In this document: positions 33,645 to 41,867 of the stretch, piece after piece | Position numbering within the stretch: the stretch's first letter is position 1 | Layout of the letters: every line of letters begins with the position of its first letter | Origin: AC-32 sp963716865 | GTDB taxonomy: Bacteria; Actinomycetota; Thermoleophilia; Gaiellales; Gaiellaceae | Direction of reading: 5' to 3' | Length of the DNA: 64,000 nucleotides | NCBI GenBank assembly: GCA_963716865.1 | Contig: CAVQUF010000001.1 | Coordinates: 372,001 to 436,000, forward strand | Translations under genes and position numbers: made by a program | The notes under the pieces: generated by a model | Told to the model about the DNA's origin: nothing | Seen by the model: the letters and a program-made list of their open reading frames with translations, nothing else | Databases searched by the model: none

Positions 33645-33714
33645 GGCGTCGCTTGCGATGCCGACCTCAGGACGCTCGAGCTTCGCTCGTGCGTCCGTCT
33701 GAAATGACCGGTCG
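33645..33714 (+). repeat. Dispersed two-hairpin intergenic element, copy D
   Basis: Full-length copy, nearly identical to copy A, between the rdgB start and the MgtC-like gene end. Hairpin 1 is GGCGTC gcttgc GATGCC, hairpin 2 starts GGACGCTCGAGC, and the box is GTCTGAAATGACCGGTCG. Confidence 0.85.
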
Positions 33715-33740
33715 AAGCCAAGGAGGCTCACTGAAACGCC

Positions 33741-34427
33741 CTAATCCGTCCAGCGGACCTCCAGCACGTGGTCGAGCTCGGAGAGGCCAGCGACGATGGC
33801 AGGAGCGTCGGCCTTCGGCGGCATGGTCACGTCCAGCACCACCGTCCTCCGGTCTGCCTCGTGGCCGACCTCGAGCGAATGCAGCCGTGCTCCCTGCCCT
33901 TCGAGCTCCGAGATCAGCGGTCCCGGGCTCTGCCCGGTCGGCAACTGGACGAGCAGGCGGCTCGTTTGCGGCCGGAAACGGGGCACCACCGAGTGCACCA
34001 CGGCCCGCAGCGGCCACAGCAGCACGAGCACGATCAGCGTCGTGAGGACCGCGCCGGAGTAGTAGCCGGCGCCCGCGCTCAGCCCGATCGCCGCGACGAC
34101 CCAGAGCGTCGCGGCCGTGGTCAGCCCGCGCACGGTGAAGCCCTGGCGGATGATCGCGCCAGCGCCGAGGAAGCCGATCCCGGTCACGATCCCGGCCGCG
34201 ACCCTCGTGGGATCGATGCTGCCACGGACGAAATCGCGGAACCCGTAGGCGCCGGCGAGCGCAAACAGCGCCGCGCCGACCGAGACGAGCATGTGCGTCC
34301 GGAAGCCGGCGTCACGGTCCCGGAGCTCCCGCTCGAGGCCGACCGCGCCCCCGAGCGCGGCGGCCACTCCGAGCCGGAGGAACACCTCGCCCCAGCTGAG
34401 GACGGGGGTACTAGCCGCCAGCAGCAT
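33741..34427 (-). CDS. MgtC/SapB-family membrane protein
   Basis: A 228-residue protein. The MgtC domain occupies residues 10-140 with AAALGGAVGLERELRDRDAG, FRTHMLVSVGAALFALAG and GFLGAGAIIRQGFTVRGLTTAATLW, all strongly conserved in the family. A soluble C-terminal domain with an ACT-like pattern follows (SRLLVQLPTGQ to LEVRWTD). MgtC proteins affect Mg homeostasis and survival under acid or Mg limitation. The start overlaps rph by 17 bases. Confidence 0.9.
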   Translation of the reverse strand: MLLAASTPVLSWGEVFLRLGVAAALGGAVGLERELRDRDAGFRTHMLVSVGAALFALAGAYGFRDFVRGSIDPTRVAAGIVTGIGFLGAGAIIRQGFTVRGLTTAATLWVVAAIGLSAGAGYYSGAVLTTLIVLVLLWPLRAVVHSVVPRFRPQTSRLLVQLPTGQSPGPLISELEGQGARLHSLEVGHEADRRTVVLDVTMPPKADAPAIVAGLSELDHVLEVRWTD

Positions 34428-35121
34428 CGAGCGCCTGCCTCTGGGCCGCGCCGATCGTCTCGATCCCTGCGGCCCCGAGATCGAGCAGCGCGTCGAGCTC
34501 CTCACGCGAGAACGGCGCCCGCTCGGCCGTCGCCTGCACCTCGACGAGCCGGCCGTCCCCGGTCAGGATCACGTTCAGGTCGACCTCGGCGCCCGAGTCC
34601 TCCTCGTAGTCGAGGTCGAGCAGCTGCTCGCCGCCCACGATCCCGACCGAGACCGCGCCGACCGAGTCCAGCAGGACGCGCCCGAGCCCGGCCCGCCCGA
34701 GGGCCCGCGCGGCCGCGACGTAGGCGCCCGAGATCGCAGCGCAGCGCGTGCCGCCGTCGGCCTGGAGGACGTCGCAGTCGAGCCAGAGCGTGCGCTCCCC
34801 GAGCGCCTCCGTGTCCGCCACCGCCCGCAGCGCGCGGCCTATCAGCCGCTGGATCTCGACCGTCCGCCCCTTCTGCTTGCCGTCGCTCGCCTCGCGCGCG
34901 GTGCGCTCGCCGGTCGAGGCCGGCAGCATCGAGTACTCCGCGGTCAGCCAGCCCCGGCCCGAGTCGCGAAGCCAGCGCGGCACGCGTTCGTCCAGCGAGG
35001 CGGTGCAGAGCACGCGCGTCTTGCCCTGCGAATAGAGCACTGCGCCGAGCGGCTGCTCGAGGTAGTCGACCTCGACCTCGACCGGGCGAAGCTCGTTCGG
35101 GCGTCGGCCGTCGTGCCTCAT
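34411..35121 (-). CDS. rph: Ribonuclease PH
   Basis: RNase PH trims tRNA 3' ends by phosphorolysis. The 236-residue protein has the family opening RHDGRRPNELRPVEVEVDYL, the phosphate-site LTAEYSMLPASTGERTARE, RTVEIQRLIGRALRAV, and the catalytic-area DCDVLQADGGTRCAAISGAY. It overlaps murI by 4 bases (ATGA) upstream and the MgtC-like gene downstream. The murI-rph-rdgB order is common in actinobacteria; here the MgtC-like gene is inserted before rdgB. Confidence 0.96.
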   Translation of the reverse strand: MRHDGRRPNELRPVEVEVDYLEQPLGAVLYSQGKTRVLCTASLDERVPRWLRDSGRGWLTAEYSMLPASTGERTAREASDGKQKGRTVEIQRLIGRALRAVADTEALGERTLWLDCDVLQADGGTRCAAISGAYVAAARALGRAGLGRVLLDSVGAVSVGIVGGEQLLDLDYEEDSGAEVDLNVILTGDGRLVEVQATAERAPFSREELDALLDLGAAGIETIGAAQRQALDAAGG

Positions 35122-35939
35122 GCGGGCAGCGCCTCGAGGTCTGCGAGCGACACCTGCTCGATCTCGCCCAGAGGGAGCTGCAGGAAGCGCTCGCCGAGCT
35201 CGCGGAAGAGCGACGGCTCGCCGGTCGTCAGGAAGCGGTAGACGCCCTCGCGGCCCTGCTCGTTCTCGATTCCCTTGCGCGCGAGCGTCTCCGCGACCTC
35301 GCGGGCCGTCTCCTCGGCCGAAAACACCAGCGTTACGTCGCGGCCGAAGACGCGCTGGAAGATCGGCCGGATCAGCGGGTAGTGCGTGCAGCCGAGGATG
35401 ACCGTGTCGACGCCGGCCTCCTTCAGCGGCGCCGCGTACTCGCGCACCGCCTCGGTGGTCTGGGCCGAGAACGGGTCGTCGCTCTCGATCAGCGGCACGA
35501 GCCGCGGGCAGGCGACCGAGACCAGCTCCGAGCCGGCGTCGAGCGCGCGGACGAGCGCGGCGTAGCGGCCGGCCTCGAGCGTGGCCTGTGTGGCCAGCAG
35601 CCCGATCCGCCGGTTGCGCGTCGCCTGCACCGCCGCGTGCGCCTCGGGCGTGATCACGCCCACGACCGGGACGCTGAGCTCCTCCTGCATCCGCGGGAGC
35701 CCGGCCGAGGTGGCGGCGTTGCACGCGACCAGCACCAGCTTCACGTCCTGGGCCTGGAGGTAGACGCCGATCTCGTGCGCGAAGCGGCGGATCTCGTCCA
35801 GGTGGCGCGGCCCGTACGGCAGCCGGGCGTGGTCGCCGAGGTAGACGAAGTCCTCGTGCGGCATCGTCACCAGGCACTCGTGCAGGACGGTCAGGCCGCC
35901 CACGCCCGAGTCGAACACTCCAACCGGCCGCGGATCCAC
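35118..35939 (-). CDS. murI: Glutamate racemase
   Basis: MurI makes D-glutamate for peptidoglycan. The 273-residue protein has both catalytic cysteines, in LVACNAATSA (about residue 72) and ILGCTHYPLI (about 183), plus GVFDSGVGGLTVL at the start. The GTG at 35939 begins directly at the family N-terminus and lies 6 bases after a perfect TACAAT hexamer, so the transcript is probably leaderless. Confidence 0.96.
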   Translation of the reverse strand: MDPRPVGVFDSGVGGLTVLHECLVTMPHEDFVYLGDHARLPYGPRHLDEIRRFAHEIGVYLQAQDVKLVLVACNAATSAGLPRMQEELSVPVVGVITPEAHAAVQATRNRRIGLLATQATLEAGRYAALVRALDAGSELVSVACPRLVPLIESDDPFSAQTTEAVREYAAPLKEAGVDTVILGCTHYPLIRPIFQRVFGRDVTLVFSAEETAREVAETLARKGIENEQGREGVYRFLTTGEPSLFRELGERFLQLPLGEIEQVSLADLEALPA

Positions 35940-35945
35940 GAAACG

Positions 35946-35951
35946 ATTGTA
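35946..35951 (-). promoter_or_regulatory. -10 hexamer of murI
   Basis: TACAAT on the minus strand, 6 bases before the murI GTG. It is the best-matching -10 of the leaderless set in this window. Confidence 0.6.
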
Positions 35952-35960
35952 GAAAGCGGC

Positions 35961-35966
35961 TACCCT
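35961..35966 (+). promoter_or_regulatory. -10-like hexamer of the secreted hydrolase
   Basis: TACCCT, 7 bases before the GTG at 35974. The murI hexamer lies only 9 bases away on the other strand, giving a 34-base gap that must hold both promoters. Confidence 0.5.
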
Positions 35967-35973
35967 GGCGGCC

Positions 35974-37404
35974 GTGGGTCGCTGGTTCCTCGCAGTTCTC
36001 TGCGCGGCTTCGTTCGCGCTTCTCGGCGCGGGCCGCGCGTCTGCGTTCACGACGACGCAGACGCAGATCACGATGGACGATCACGTCCAGCTCGCCGCCA
36101 CCCTCTACAAGCCTGACGCGCCCGCGCCGCCCAAAGGCTACCCCGCGATCGTCCTCTTCCACGGGCTCGGGGGCACACGCCAGAGCCTCGACTTCATCGC
36201 CCGGCGCTGGGCCGACACGTACGTCGTCCTCGCATTCGACGCGCGCGGTCACGGCCAGTCGGGCGGGCTCACGTCGATCGACGGCCCGCGCGAGATCGCC
36301 GATACGCGAGCCGTCTTCGACTGGCTCGCGAGCAACACCGCGACTCCGACGCACCCGCTCGTGGACGGGAAGCACATCGGCGCGTGGGGCATCTCGCTCG
36401 GCGGGGGCGCGGTCCTGCGCTCGCTCGTCCAGGGCGTTCCCTGGGCGGCCGCCGAGGTGGTCGAGACCTGGACGAACCTCTACGCCGCGCTCCTGCCCCA
36501 GGACCTGTCCAAGTCGGGCGCGATCTTCAACTTCCTGACCTCCGTCCCGCAGGACAAGCTCGACCCCTCGGTCCTGGCGATCAAGGACGACGCGCTCGCG
36601 AGCAAGAACCTCGCTGCGGTGAAGCAGTTCGCGAGGGCGCGCTCGAGCAGCGCGCTGCTTTCCAAGGTGAAGACGCCCGTCTATTTCTTCCAGGGGCGAA
36701 GGGACTTCGCGTTCGACATCGCGCAGGCCGTCAACGGCTACCGGCTCGTGAAGGGGCCGAAGAAGCTCTACATCGGCGATTTCGGCCACGCGCCGTCGAC
36801 GTTCCCTGGCCCCGATATCAAGCAGGTGCTCGCCGAAGGCACGCGCTGGTTCTCGCGCTACCTGCTCGGCGCCGCAGGAGGCCCGTCGAAGTTCCCGCTC
36901 ACCCTCGCACCGGACCCGTGGCGAGGGAAGACCCGCGCCTTCCGGAGCGCGCCGCAGACGGGCCTGCTGCGAATCCGGTTCCCGGGAGCGAACACGATCA
37001 CGGGGATCGCCAAGAGCCAGCGGACGGTGCGCCGCCTGCCCGCGCGCGTCGAGACGTTCGGCTCGGCGGTCGTGCGCGTGAAGGCCAGGCTCGCCGGCGG
37101 CTGGTCGAGGCTCGTCGCCGTGCTGACGGCGAGGACGCCCCGCGGCAAGGTGATCGTGGTGAGCGAGGGCGGCGTCAACACGGCCGGCAAGGGCGGCACC
37201 CGGGCGCTGACGATCCGCCTTCTGGACGCCGCCACGCTGATCCCTCGCGGCTCGAAGCTGACGCTTACGCTCGCCTCGAGCTCGATGGCCCAGAACCCCG
37301 GCAACCTGCTCTACCTCGACCTGCCGATGCCGTCGGCGGCCAGGATCACGCTCGGGCCGGCCCAGCTCTCGCTGGCGGTCCTGCGCACGCCGGTCTCGCG
37401 GTGA
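35974..37404 (+). CDS. Secreted alpha/beta hydrolase (S15/X-Pro peptidase-like)
   Basis: A 476-residue secreted hydrolase. Signal peptide residues 1-24. The hydrolase domain has LFHGLGGTR (oxyanion side), the nucleophile elbow GAWGISLGGGA (about residue 145), Asp in FFQGRRDFAF (about 247) and His in DFGHAPS (about 275). The C-terminal 150 residues are a beta-sandwich like that of X-Pro dipeptidyl peptidases and cocaine-esterase-type S15 enzymes. It is translationally coupled (GTGA) to a LivK-type binding protein, which suggests it releases a product taken up by that protein. Confidence 0.82.
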   Translation: MGRWFLAVLCAASFALLGAGRASAFTTTQTQITMDDHVQLAATLYKPDAPAPPKGYPAIVLFHGLGGTRQSLDFIARRWADTYVVLAFDARGHGQSGGLTSIDGPREIADTRAVFDWLASNTATPTHPLVDGKHIGAWGISLGGGAVLRSLVQGVPWAAAEVVETWTNLYAALLPQDLSKSGAIFNFLTSVPQDKLDPSVLAIKDDALASKNLAAVKQFARARSSSALLSKVKTPVYFFQGRRDFAFDIAQAVNGYRLVKGPKKLYIGDFGHAPSTFPGPDIKQVLAEGTRWFSRYLLGAAGGPSKFPLTLAPDPWRGKTRAFRSAPQTGLLRIRFPGANTITGIAKSQRTVRRLPARVETFGSAVVRVKARLAGGWSRLVAVLTARTPRGKVIVVSEGGVNTAGKGGTRALTIRLLDAATLIPRGSKLTLTLASSSMAQNPGNLLYLDLPMPSAARITLGPAQLSLAVLRTPVSR

Positions 37405-38615
37405 AGCGGCTCGGCCTCGTCTTCCTGGCGGCGCTCGTGCTCTCCTCGGTCCCCGCGGCTGAGAGCGGCCCGGTGGGCACGCCCGGGGTGACCGCGAAGC
37501 AGATCCTCCTCGGCGGAACGGTCCCGCTCAGCGGCCAGGCCTCCCCGTTCGGCGTCGTCGGCCCCGCAGCGAACGCCTACTTCAAGTACGTCAACGCGCA
37601 CGGCGGCGTCCACGGGCGCACGATCAAGTACCTCTACCGTGACGACGCCTACGACCCGTCGAAGACGCTCGACCAGACGCGCGAGCTCGTCGAGCAGGAC
37701 AAGGTGTTCGCGATCTTCAACACGGTCGGAACCGAGCACAGCCTCGCCATCCGCCCGTACCTGAACGCGCTCAAGATCCCGGAGATCTTCGCGGGAACCG
37801 GGTCGAGCAAGATGGGCCGCGGCTACAAGCAGTACCCGTGGGCGATCGGCTACCTGCCGAGCTTCGAGGGGGAGGGCGCGATCTACGGCCGCTATGTCGT
37901 CACGCACCGGCCGAAGGCGAAGATCGCCGTGCTCTACGAGGACAGCGATTACGGGAACGACCTCCTGAACGGACTCCGCCGCGGCCTCGGCAAGCACGCC
38001 TCACAGATCGTCGCCAAGGCCTCCTACGAGACGACCGACACCGACGTGAAGTCGCAGATCGCGAAGCTGGCCGCGTCGAAGGCGGACACGTTCATGCTCT
38101 TCGCCCTCCCGACCTACGCGATCGGGGCGTTCGTCTCCGCGTACAAGCTCGGCTGGCTCCCGCGGATCTTCGTCAGCGCGGTCTCGATCGAGCCGACGAT
38201 CATGAGCATCGCGCGGATGAACACGAACGGGAAGGAGACGAACGGCGCGCTCAGCTTCGCGTTCGTCAAGGACCCGACCTCGCCGCGCTGGAAGAAGGAC
38301 CCGGCCGTGCGCCTCTACCGCAAGATCATGAAGCGCTACCTCCCGAATGGGCGCGTGAACGACGTCTACAACTGGTACGGCATGACGGTCGCGTACTCGA
38401 TGGTCGACGCACTCCGCCACGCCGGCAAGAACCTCACGCGCGCGAGCCTGCTCCGGGCCGCGACGCACATGAACGAGCGCACGAACCCGTTCCTGCTCCC
38501 CGGCGTCTACGTGCGCACGAGCCCGAGGAACTACTTCCCGATCGCGAAGGCCCGCATGGTGCGCTACCGGAAGAACCTCTGGGTGCTGTTCGGGCCGCTC
38601 GTGAATCCGCGCTAG
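37401..38615 (+). CDS. ABC transporter substrate-binding protein, branched-chain amino-acid (LivK) type
   Basis: A 404-residue periplasmic-binding-protein type I. Signal peptide 1-20, then GVTAKQILLGGTVPLSGQAS, the classical first-lobe start, and AVLYEDSDYGNDLLNGLRRG at the second lobe. No lipobox Cys is visible, so anchoring is unclear. No permease or ATPase genes lie nearby, so it must work with a transporter encoded elsewhere or act as an orphan sensor. The GTG start overlaps the hydrolase stop. Confidence 0.88.
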   Translation: MKRLGLVFLAALVLSSVPAAESGPVGTPGVTAKQILLGGTVPLSGQASPFGVVGPAANAYFKYVNAHGGVHGRTIKYLYRDDAYDPSKTLDQTRELVEQDKVFAIFNTVGTEHSLAIRPYLNALKIPEIFAGTGSSKMGRGYKQYPWAIGYLPSFEGEGAIYGRYVVTHRPKAKIAVLYEDSDYGNDLLNGLRRGLGKHASQIVAKASYETTDTDVKSQIAKLAASKADTFMLFALPTYAIGAFVSAYKLGWLPRIFVSAVSIEPTIMSIARMNTNGKETNGALSFAFVKDPTSPRWKKDPAVRLYRKIMKRYLPNGRVNDVYNWYGMTVAYSMVDALRHAGKNLTRASLLRAATHMNERTNPFLLPGVYVRTSPRNYFPIAKARMVRYRKNLWVLFGPLVNPR

Positions 38616-38710
38616 TCAATTTCCCCCGTTCGGTGTTAACTATTGCGGTGCAGGAAACGTCTCAGCGATGGGCAAGTCCTCCCAGGGGTCTAACCACGAA
38701 AGAAGGGGCA

Positions 38711-39799
38711 ATGAAGAACTCACTCCGCTTGCTGCTGATCGCGTCCGTCAGCGCGATCGGCCTGGCCTTCGCAGGATCGGCGCTGGCTGCCTACAACCCG
38801 TTCCTGACGGTGCAGCAGAGCAGCTCCAAGCCCAGCGCGGGCACGACCGTCGGCTTCGTGATCGGCGAGGGGCAGAATGAAGACGCGACCGCGAAGGTCA
38901 CGATCTTCTCGCCGGCCGGCTATGCCAACACGCTGACACAGGCACCGGGGACGACGATCGGCAAGGCGCTCGCGTACGTCAAGGCGGGCGCGCTCGGCGG
39001 CGCGCTCCTGCCGCTGTCAGGGCCCGTCGTCGTCGGCGACCCGAACAACGCGCAGCTCAAGACACTGTCGGAGTCATGCCGAGGCACCGGCAAGACGACC
39101 AACACGGCGATCTGGGTGCTCAACACGAGCCTCCAGGGACAGAACATCCAGATTCCGGACTTCGTGAACGTCGCGGGGCCGTACGTGACCCAGGAGATCT
39201 GCCTCACCCCGCCCGCTACTACGCCGTTCCAGGCGCAGCTGGTCGTCGCTGACTTCTCCGTCAAGGGCGTCTTCACGAACGGCGCCGCAGGCGGGTACCA
39301 GTGGGACGGCGTGTTCACTCCCTACGACGCCATGAACCAGCCGAACGCCGGCGCGACGACCGAGTGGCGTACATACCAGGGAATCCCGTCCAGCCTCACG
39401 CTGAAGCGGGTCAAGAGCAAGCCCTCCGTCGTCACGTTCTCGGGCAAGCTCGCGATCGGCGGGATCAATCCCGCCGGGATCCAGCCCCACCTCTACAAGG
39501 CCCTCAAGCCCCTTCCGGCGCCGAACTTCACCACGCCGTCGCTCCTCGGGCTGTTCGGGGCGGGTAAGCCCGTCAACACGAAGAAGCTGAAGAGCAACGG
39601 CAAGTTCACGATCACCCGGCCGAAGGTGAAGAAGAAGACCTACTTCCAGATGCGACTCGAGGACTACGGGTTCCAGGGCTGCGACGGGCCGTCACCGACG
39701 ACCTTGCCGCTCCCATGCTTGGGAACCGACCTGGCGCCGATGACGAGCGCCCAGGTCAAGGTCCTGCCGCCGCCGAAGAAGAAGAAGCACAAGCACTAG
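38711..39799 (+). CDS. Secreted hypothetical protein
   Basis: A 362-residue secreted protein that I do not recognise. Signal peptide 1-26 (LLLIASVSAIGLAFAGSALA). The mature part is Thr/Pro/Gly-rich with likely beta strands and four cysteines that could pair (CRGTGKTTNT and EICLTPP; GCDGPSP and PCLGTD). The C-terminus is strongly basic (PPPKKKKHKH). GAAGGGG ends 2-3 bases before the ATG, and a 95-base leader region without other features precedes it. The terminator at 39817-39842 follows. Confidence 0.65.
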   Translation: MKNSLRLLLIASVSAIGLAFAGSALAAYNPFLTVQQSSSKPSAGTTVGFVIGEGQNEDATAKVTIFSPAGYANTLTQAPGTTIGKALAYVKAGALGGALLPLSGPVVVGDPNNAQLKTLSESCRGTGKTTNTAIWVLNTSLQGQNIQIPDFVNVAGPYVTQEICLTPPATTPFQAQLVVADFSVKGVFTNGAAGGYQWDGVFTPYDAMNQPNAGATTEWRTYQGIPSSLTLKRVKSKPSVVTFSGKLAIGGINPAGIQPHLYKALKPLPAPNFTTPSLLGLFGAGKPVNTKKLKSNGKFTITRPKVKKKTYFQMRLEDYGFQGCDGPSPTTLPLPCLGTDLAPMTSAQVKVLPPPKKKKHKH

Positions 39800-39816
39800 G
39801 AAAAAGCGTTCGAGGT

Positions 39817-39842
39817 TGAGGGGCTCCTGCGGGAGCCCCTCA
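39817..39842. terminator. Bidirectional hairpin terminator
   Basis: TGAGGGGCTCC and GGAGCCCCTCA form an 11-bp stem with a 4-base loop. It separates the plus-strand secreted protein from the convergent rhodanese gene and includes the rhodanese stop codon. Confidence 0.75.
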
Positions 39843-40628
39843 GCGTTCCGCGGGCAGCTCGGCGTGGCGCGACCACTCGTGCCAGGAGCCCGGGTAGTTG
39901 CGAGCCTCGTAGCCCGCGGCGCGGAGGGCGAGCGCGGCGAGGGCCGAGCGAGAGCCCGAGTGACAGTAGGCGACGACCTCGGCGCCCTCGGGCAGGCCGG
40001 CGAGCTCGCGCACCTGCTCGGGCGGCAGCGGATGGCCCGGGCCGGCGAAGAGCCGGTAATGCTCGAGTAGCCGTGCCCCCGGGATGTGCCCCTGGCGCGG
40101 GTCGCAGGGCGACCCCTCGCGGCCCGTGTACTCCTCGGGCGTGCGGACGTCGAAGATCGTGAGCGCCGGGTCGTCGAGCCGCTCGGCGAGCTCCTGCCAG
40201 GTAGGCACCGCGCCCGGCTGCGGCTCGAGGCCCGCCTTGGTCTTCTCGAGCTCGACCGCTCCGGTCTCGACCTCCCCCGGCCAGCCGGCGAACCCGCCGG
40301 CGAGGACGGAGACGCGCGGGTGCCCGGCAAGCATCGCCGCCTGGGCCGAGGCCGCGGCTCCGACGCAGTCGCCCCGGTCGTAGAGGACCAGCCGCTCGCT
40401 CCCGTCCACTCCGTGGCGACCCAGCCGCCGCTGCACCTCGACCGCGAACTCCTCGACCGTTTCACGGTCGGCCAGCGGAGGCGGCGAGCCGAGCACGAGC
40501 GGGACCGAGCCCGGCACGTGGCCGCGCTGGTGCGCGTTCGGCCCGCGGCAGTCGCCGAGGACGAGATCGGACTCGCCCAGGCGCTCCTGCACCCACGCGG
40601 CGTCCACGAGGGGGGGCAGGTCAGACAT
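39840..40628 (-). CDS. Sulfurtransferase with two rhodanese domains
   Basis: A 262-residue thiosulfate/3-mercaptopyruvate sulfurtransferase. The first domain (residues 1-125) is inactive, with DRGDCVGAAASAQAA; the second carries the catalytic Cys in VVAYCHSGSRSALAALAL (about residue 228). The CHSGSRS loop differs from the CGSGVTA of mercaptopyruvate enzymes and fits thiosulfate sulfurtransferases. The start overlaps the following hydrolase by 8 bases, so the four genes from 41858 to 39840 appear cotranscribed. Confidence 0.9.
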   Translation of the reverse strand: MSDLPPLVDAAWVQERLGESDLVLGDCRGPNAHQRGHVPGSVPLVLGSPPPLADRETVEEFAVEVQRRLGRHGVDGSERLVLYDRGDCVGAAASAQAAMLAGHPRVSVLAGGFAGWPGEVETGAVELEKTKAGLEPQPGAVPTWQELAERLDDPALTIFDVRTPEEYTGREGSPCDPRQGHIPGARLLEHYRLFAGPGHPLPPEQVRELAGLPEGAEVVAYCHSGSRSALAALALRAAGYEARNYPGSWHEWSRHAELPAER

Positions 40629-41280
40629 CCGCGAGGAACTCCTGGACGACGCCGTCGAGCTCGTCCGGCCGCTCGAAGCTCGGCAGGTGCCCGCAGCCGG
40701 CGAACGTGTAGGCGCGGCCGTTGCGCGCCGAGGCGGCGAGCGCCGCCGCTTCGTCTGCGCTCAGGAACGGGTCGTGCTCCCCGCGCGCGACCAGCACCGG
40801 CGCCTCGGTCTCGCGCACGAGCGCGGTCGAGTCGGGCCGGTCGCGCATCGCGGCGACTCCGGCCGCGAGCTCCTCAGGATCCTGCTCGAGCGCGAGCGCG
40901 CGGGCCTGCGCGACGGCGTCCTCGTCCGCGTCCTCGGGGAAGAGCGCAGGCCGCTGCTTCTCCCAGAGGGCCGGCACGCCCTCGGCCCGGATCAGCCGGA
41001 TCGTCTCCTCGCGCGCCTGCCGCCGCTCGGGCGTGTCGGCGTCGGCGCGCGACCCCACCAGCACGAGCGCGCGCACGTCGGCGTGAGCGAGCAGGCGCTG
41101 TGCGCAGTAGCCGCCCATCGACGCGCCGACCGCAACGATCGGCCCGTCCACCTCGGCCGCGATCCGCTGCGCCCACCCGTCGATGCTCGGGCCGAGCCGG
41201 TAGAGGCTCGGCGCGATCCCGTAGCGACGGCCCCACATCCGCTCGTCGAAGGGAAACGCGTGCAGGAAGACGTGCTTCAC
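40621..41280 (-). CDS. Alpha/beta hydrolase
   Basis: A 219-residue hydrolase with the nucleophile elbow AVGASMGGYCA (about residue 54), Asp in VARGEHDPFL (about 172) and His in AGCGHLPSFERP (about 199). The N-terminus KHVFLHAFPFDERMW holds the usual strand-loop. It is small for the fold, with a reduced cap. GTG start overlaps the GST stop (GTGA). Substrate unknown. Confidence 0.85.
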   Translation of the reverse strand: MKHVFLHAFPFDERMWGRRYGIAPSLYRLGPSIDGWAQRIAAEVDGPIVAVGASMGGYCAQRLLAHADVRALVLVGSRADADTPERRQAREETIRLIRAEGVPALWEKQRPALFPEDADEDAVAQARALALEQDPEELAAGVAAMRDRPDSTALVRETEAPVLVARGEHDPFLSADEAAALAASARNGRAYTFAGCGHLPSFERPDELDGVVQEFLADV

Positions 41281-41858
41281 TGCGCGGCGACGAGCTCGCG
41301 TTCCGCCGCGATCGCCGGGCGCTCGCAGAGCCGCTCCAGCCACGCGGCCAGGCTCGGAAACGCGTGCAGCTCCACCTCGAACCGCTCCTGCGCGCGCAGC
41401 ACCCACGGGACGTAGCCCGCGTCGGCGAGGCCGTACTCTCGTCCCGAAAGGTAGGGCCGGGCCTCGAGCGCCGCGTCGATCGCGGCCAGGCGCTCGTCGA
41501 GCTCCTCGCGCGCCCCGTCGAGGTCGCGCCTGAGGCGGTAGTAGGCGTCGCCGAGCCGGTCGCCGAAGCGCTCTAGCCAGAGCCGACCGAGCGCCCGCTC
41601 CGCAGGGTCGAGCGGCCACAGCGCAGGCTCCGGGTAGCGCTCCTCGAGGTACTCCATGATCACGCGCGACTCGGGCAGGACAAGTCCGCCGTCCTCCTCG
41701 TAGACGGGAACCCGCCCGAGCGGGTTCTTCTCGTAGAGCCAGGCCGGGCGGTCGTCCAGGTCGATCTCGACTGCCTCGTAGCCGAGCCCCTTCTCCGCGA
41801 GGACGATGCGCGCACGTGCGGCGTACGGGCAGCGCTCGGCCGTGTAGAGCGTCAGCAT
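41277..41858 (-). CDS. Glutathione S-transferase-like protein
   Basis: A 193-residue thioredoxin-fold/alpha-helical GST. The N-terminal domain is LYTAERCPYAARARIVL with the CPYA motif, then KNPLGRVPVYEEDGG and the cis-Pro region; VLPESRVIMEYLEERYP is the usual ESxxI segment. CPYA rather than CPYC suggests stringent-starvation-like or other non-classical members. The organism may use another thiol than glutathione, so the co-substrate is uncertain. Confidence 0.85.
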   Translation of the reverse strand: MLTLYTAERCPYAARARIVLAEKGLGYEAVEIDLDDRPAWLYEKNPLGRVPVYEEDGGLVLPESRVIMEYLEERYPEPALWPLDPAERALGRLWLERFGDRLGDAYYRLRRDLDGAREELDERLAAIDAALEARPYLSGREYGLADAGYVPWVLRAQERFEVELHAFPSLAAWLERLCERPAIAAERELVAAQ

Positions 41859-41867
41859 GCCCAGAGG

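Noticed and set aside
33642..33731. N-terminally extended XTP pyrophosphatase starting at 33731
   Set aside because: The added residues would be the translation of the dispersed element; the family begins at the GTG at 33641.
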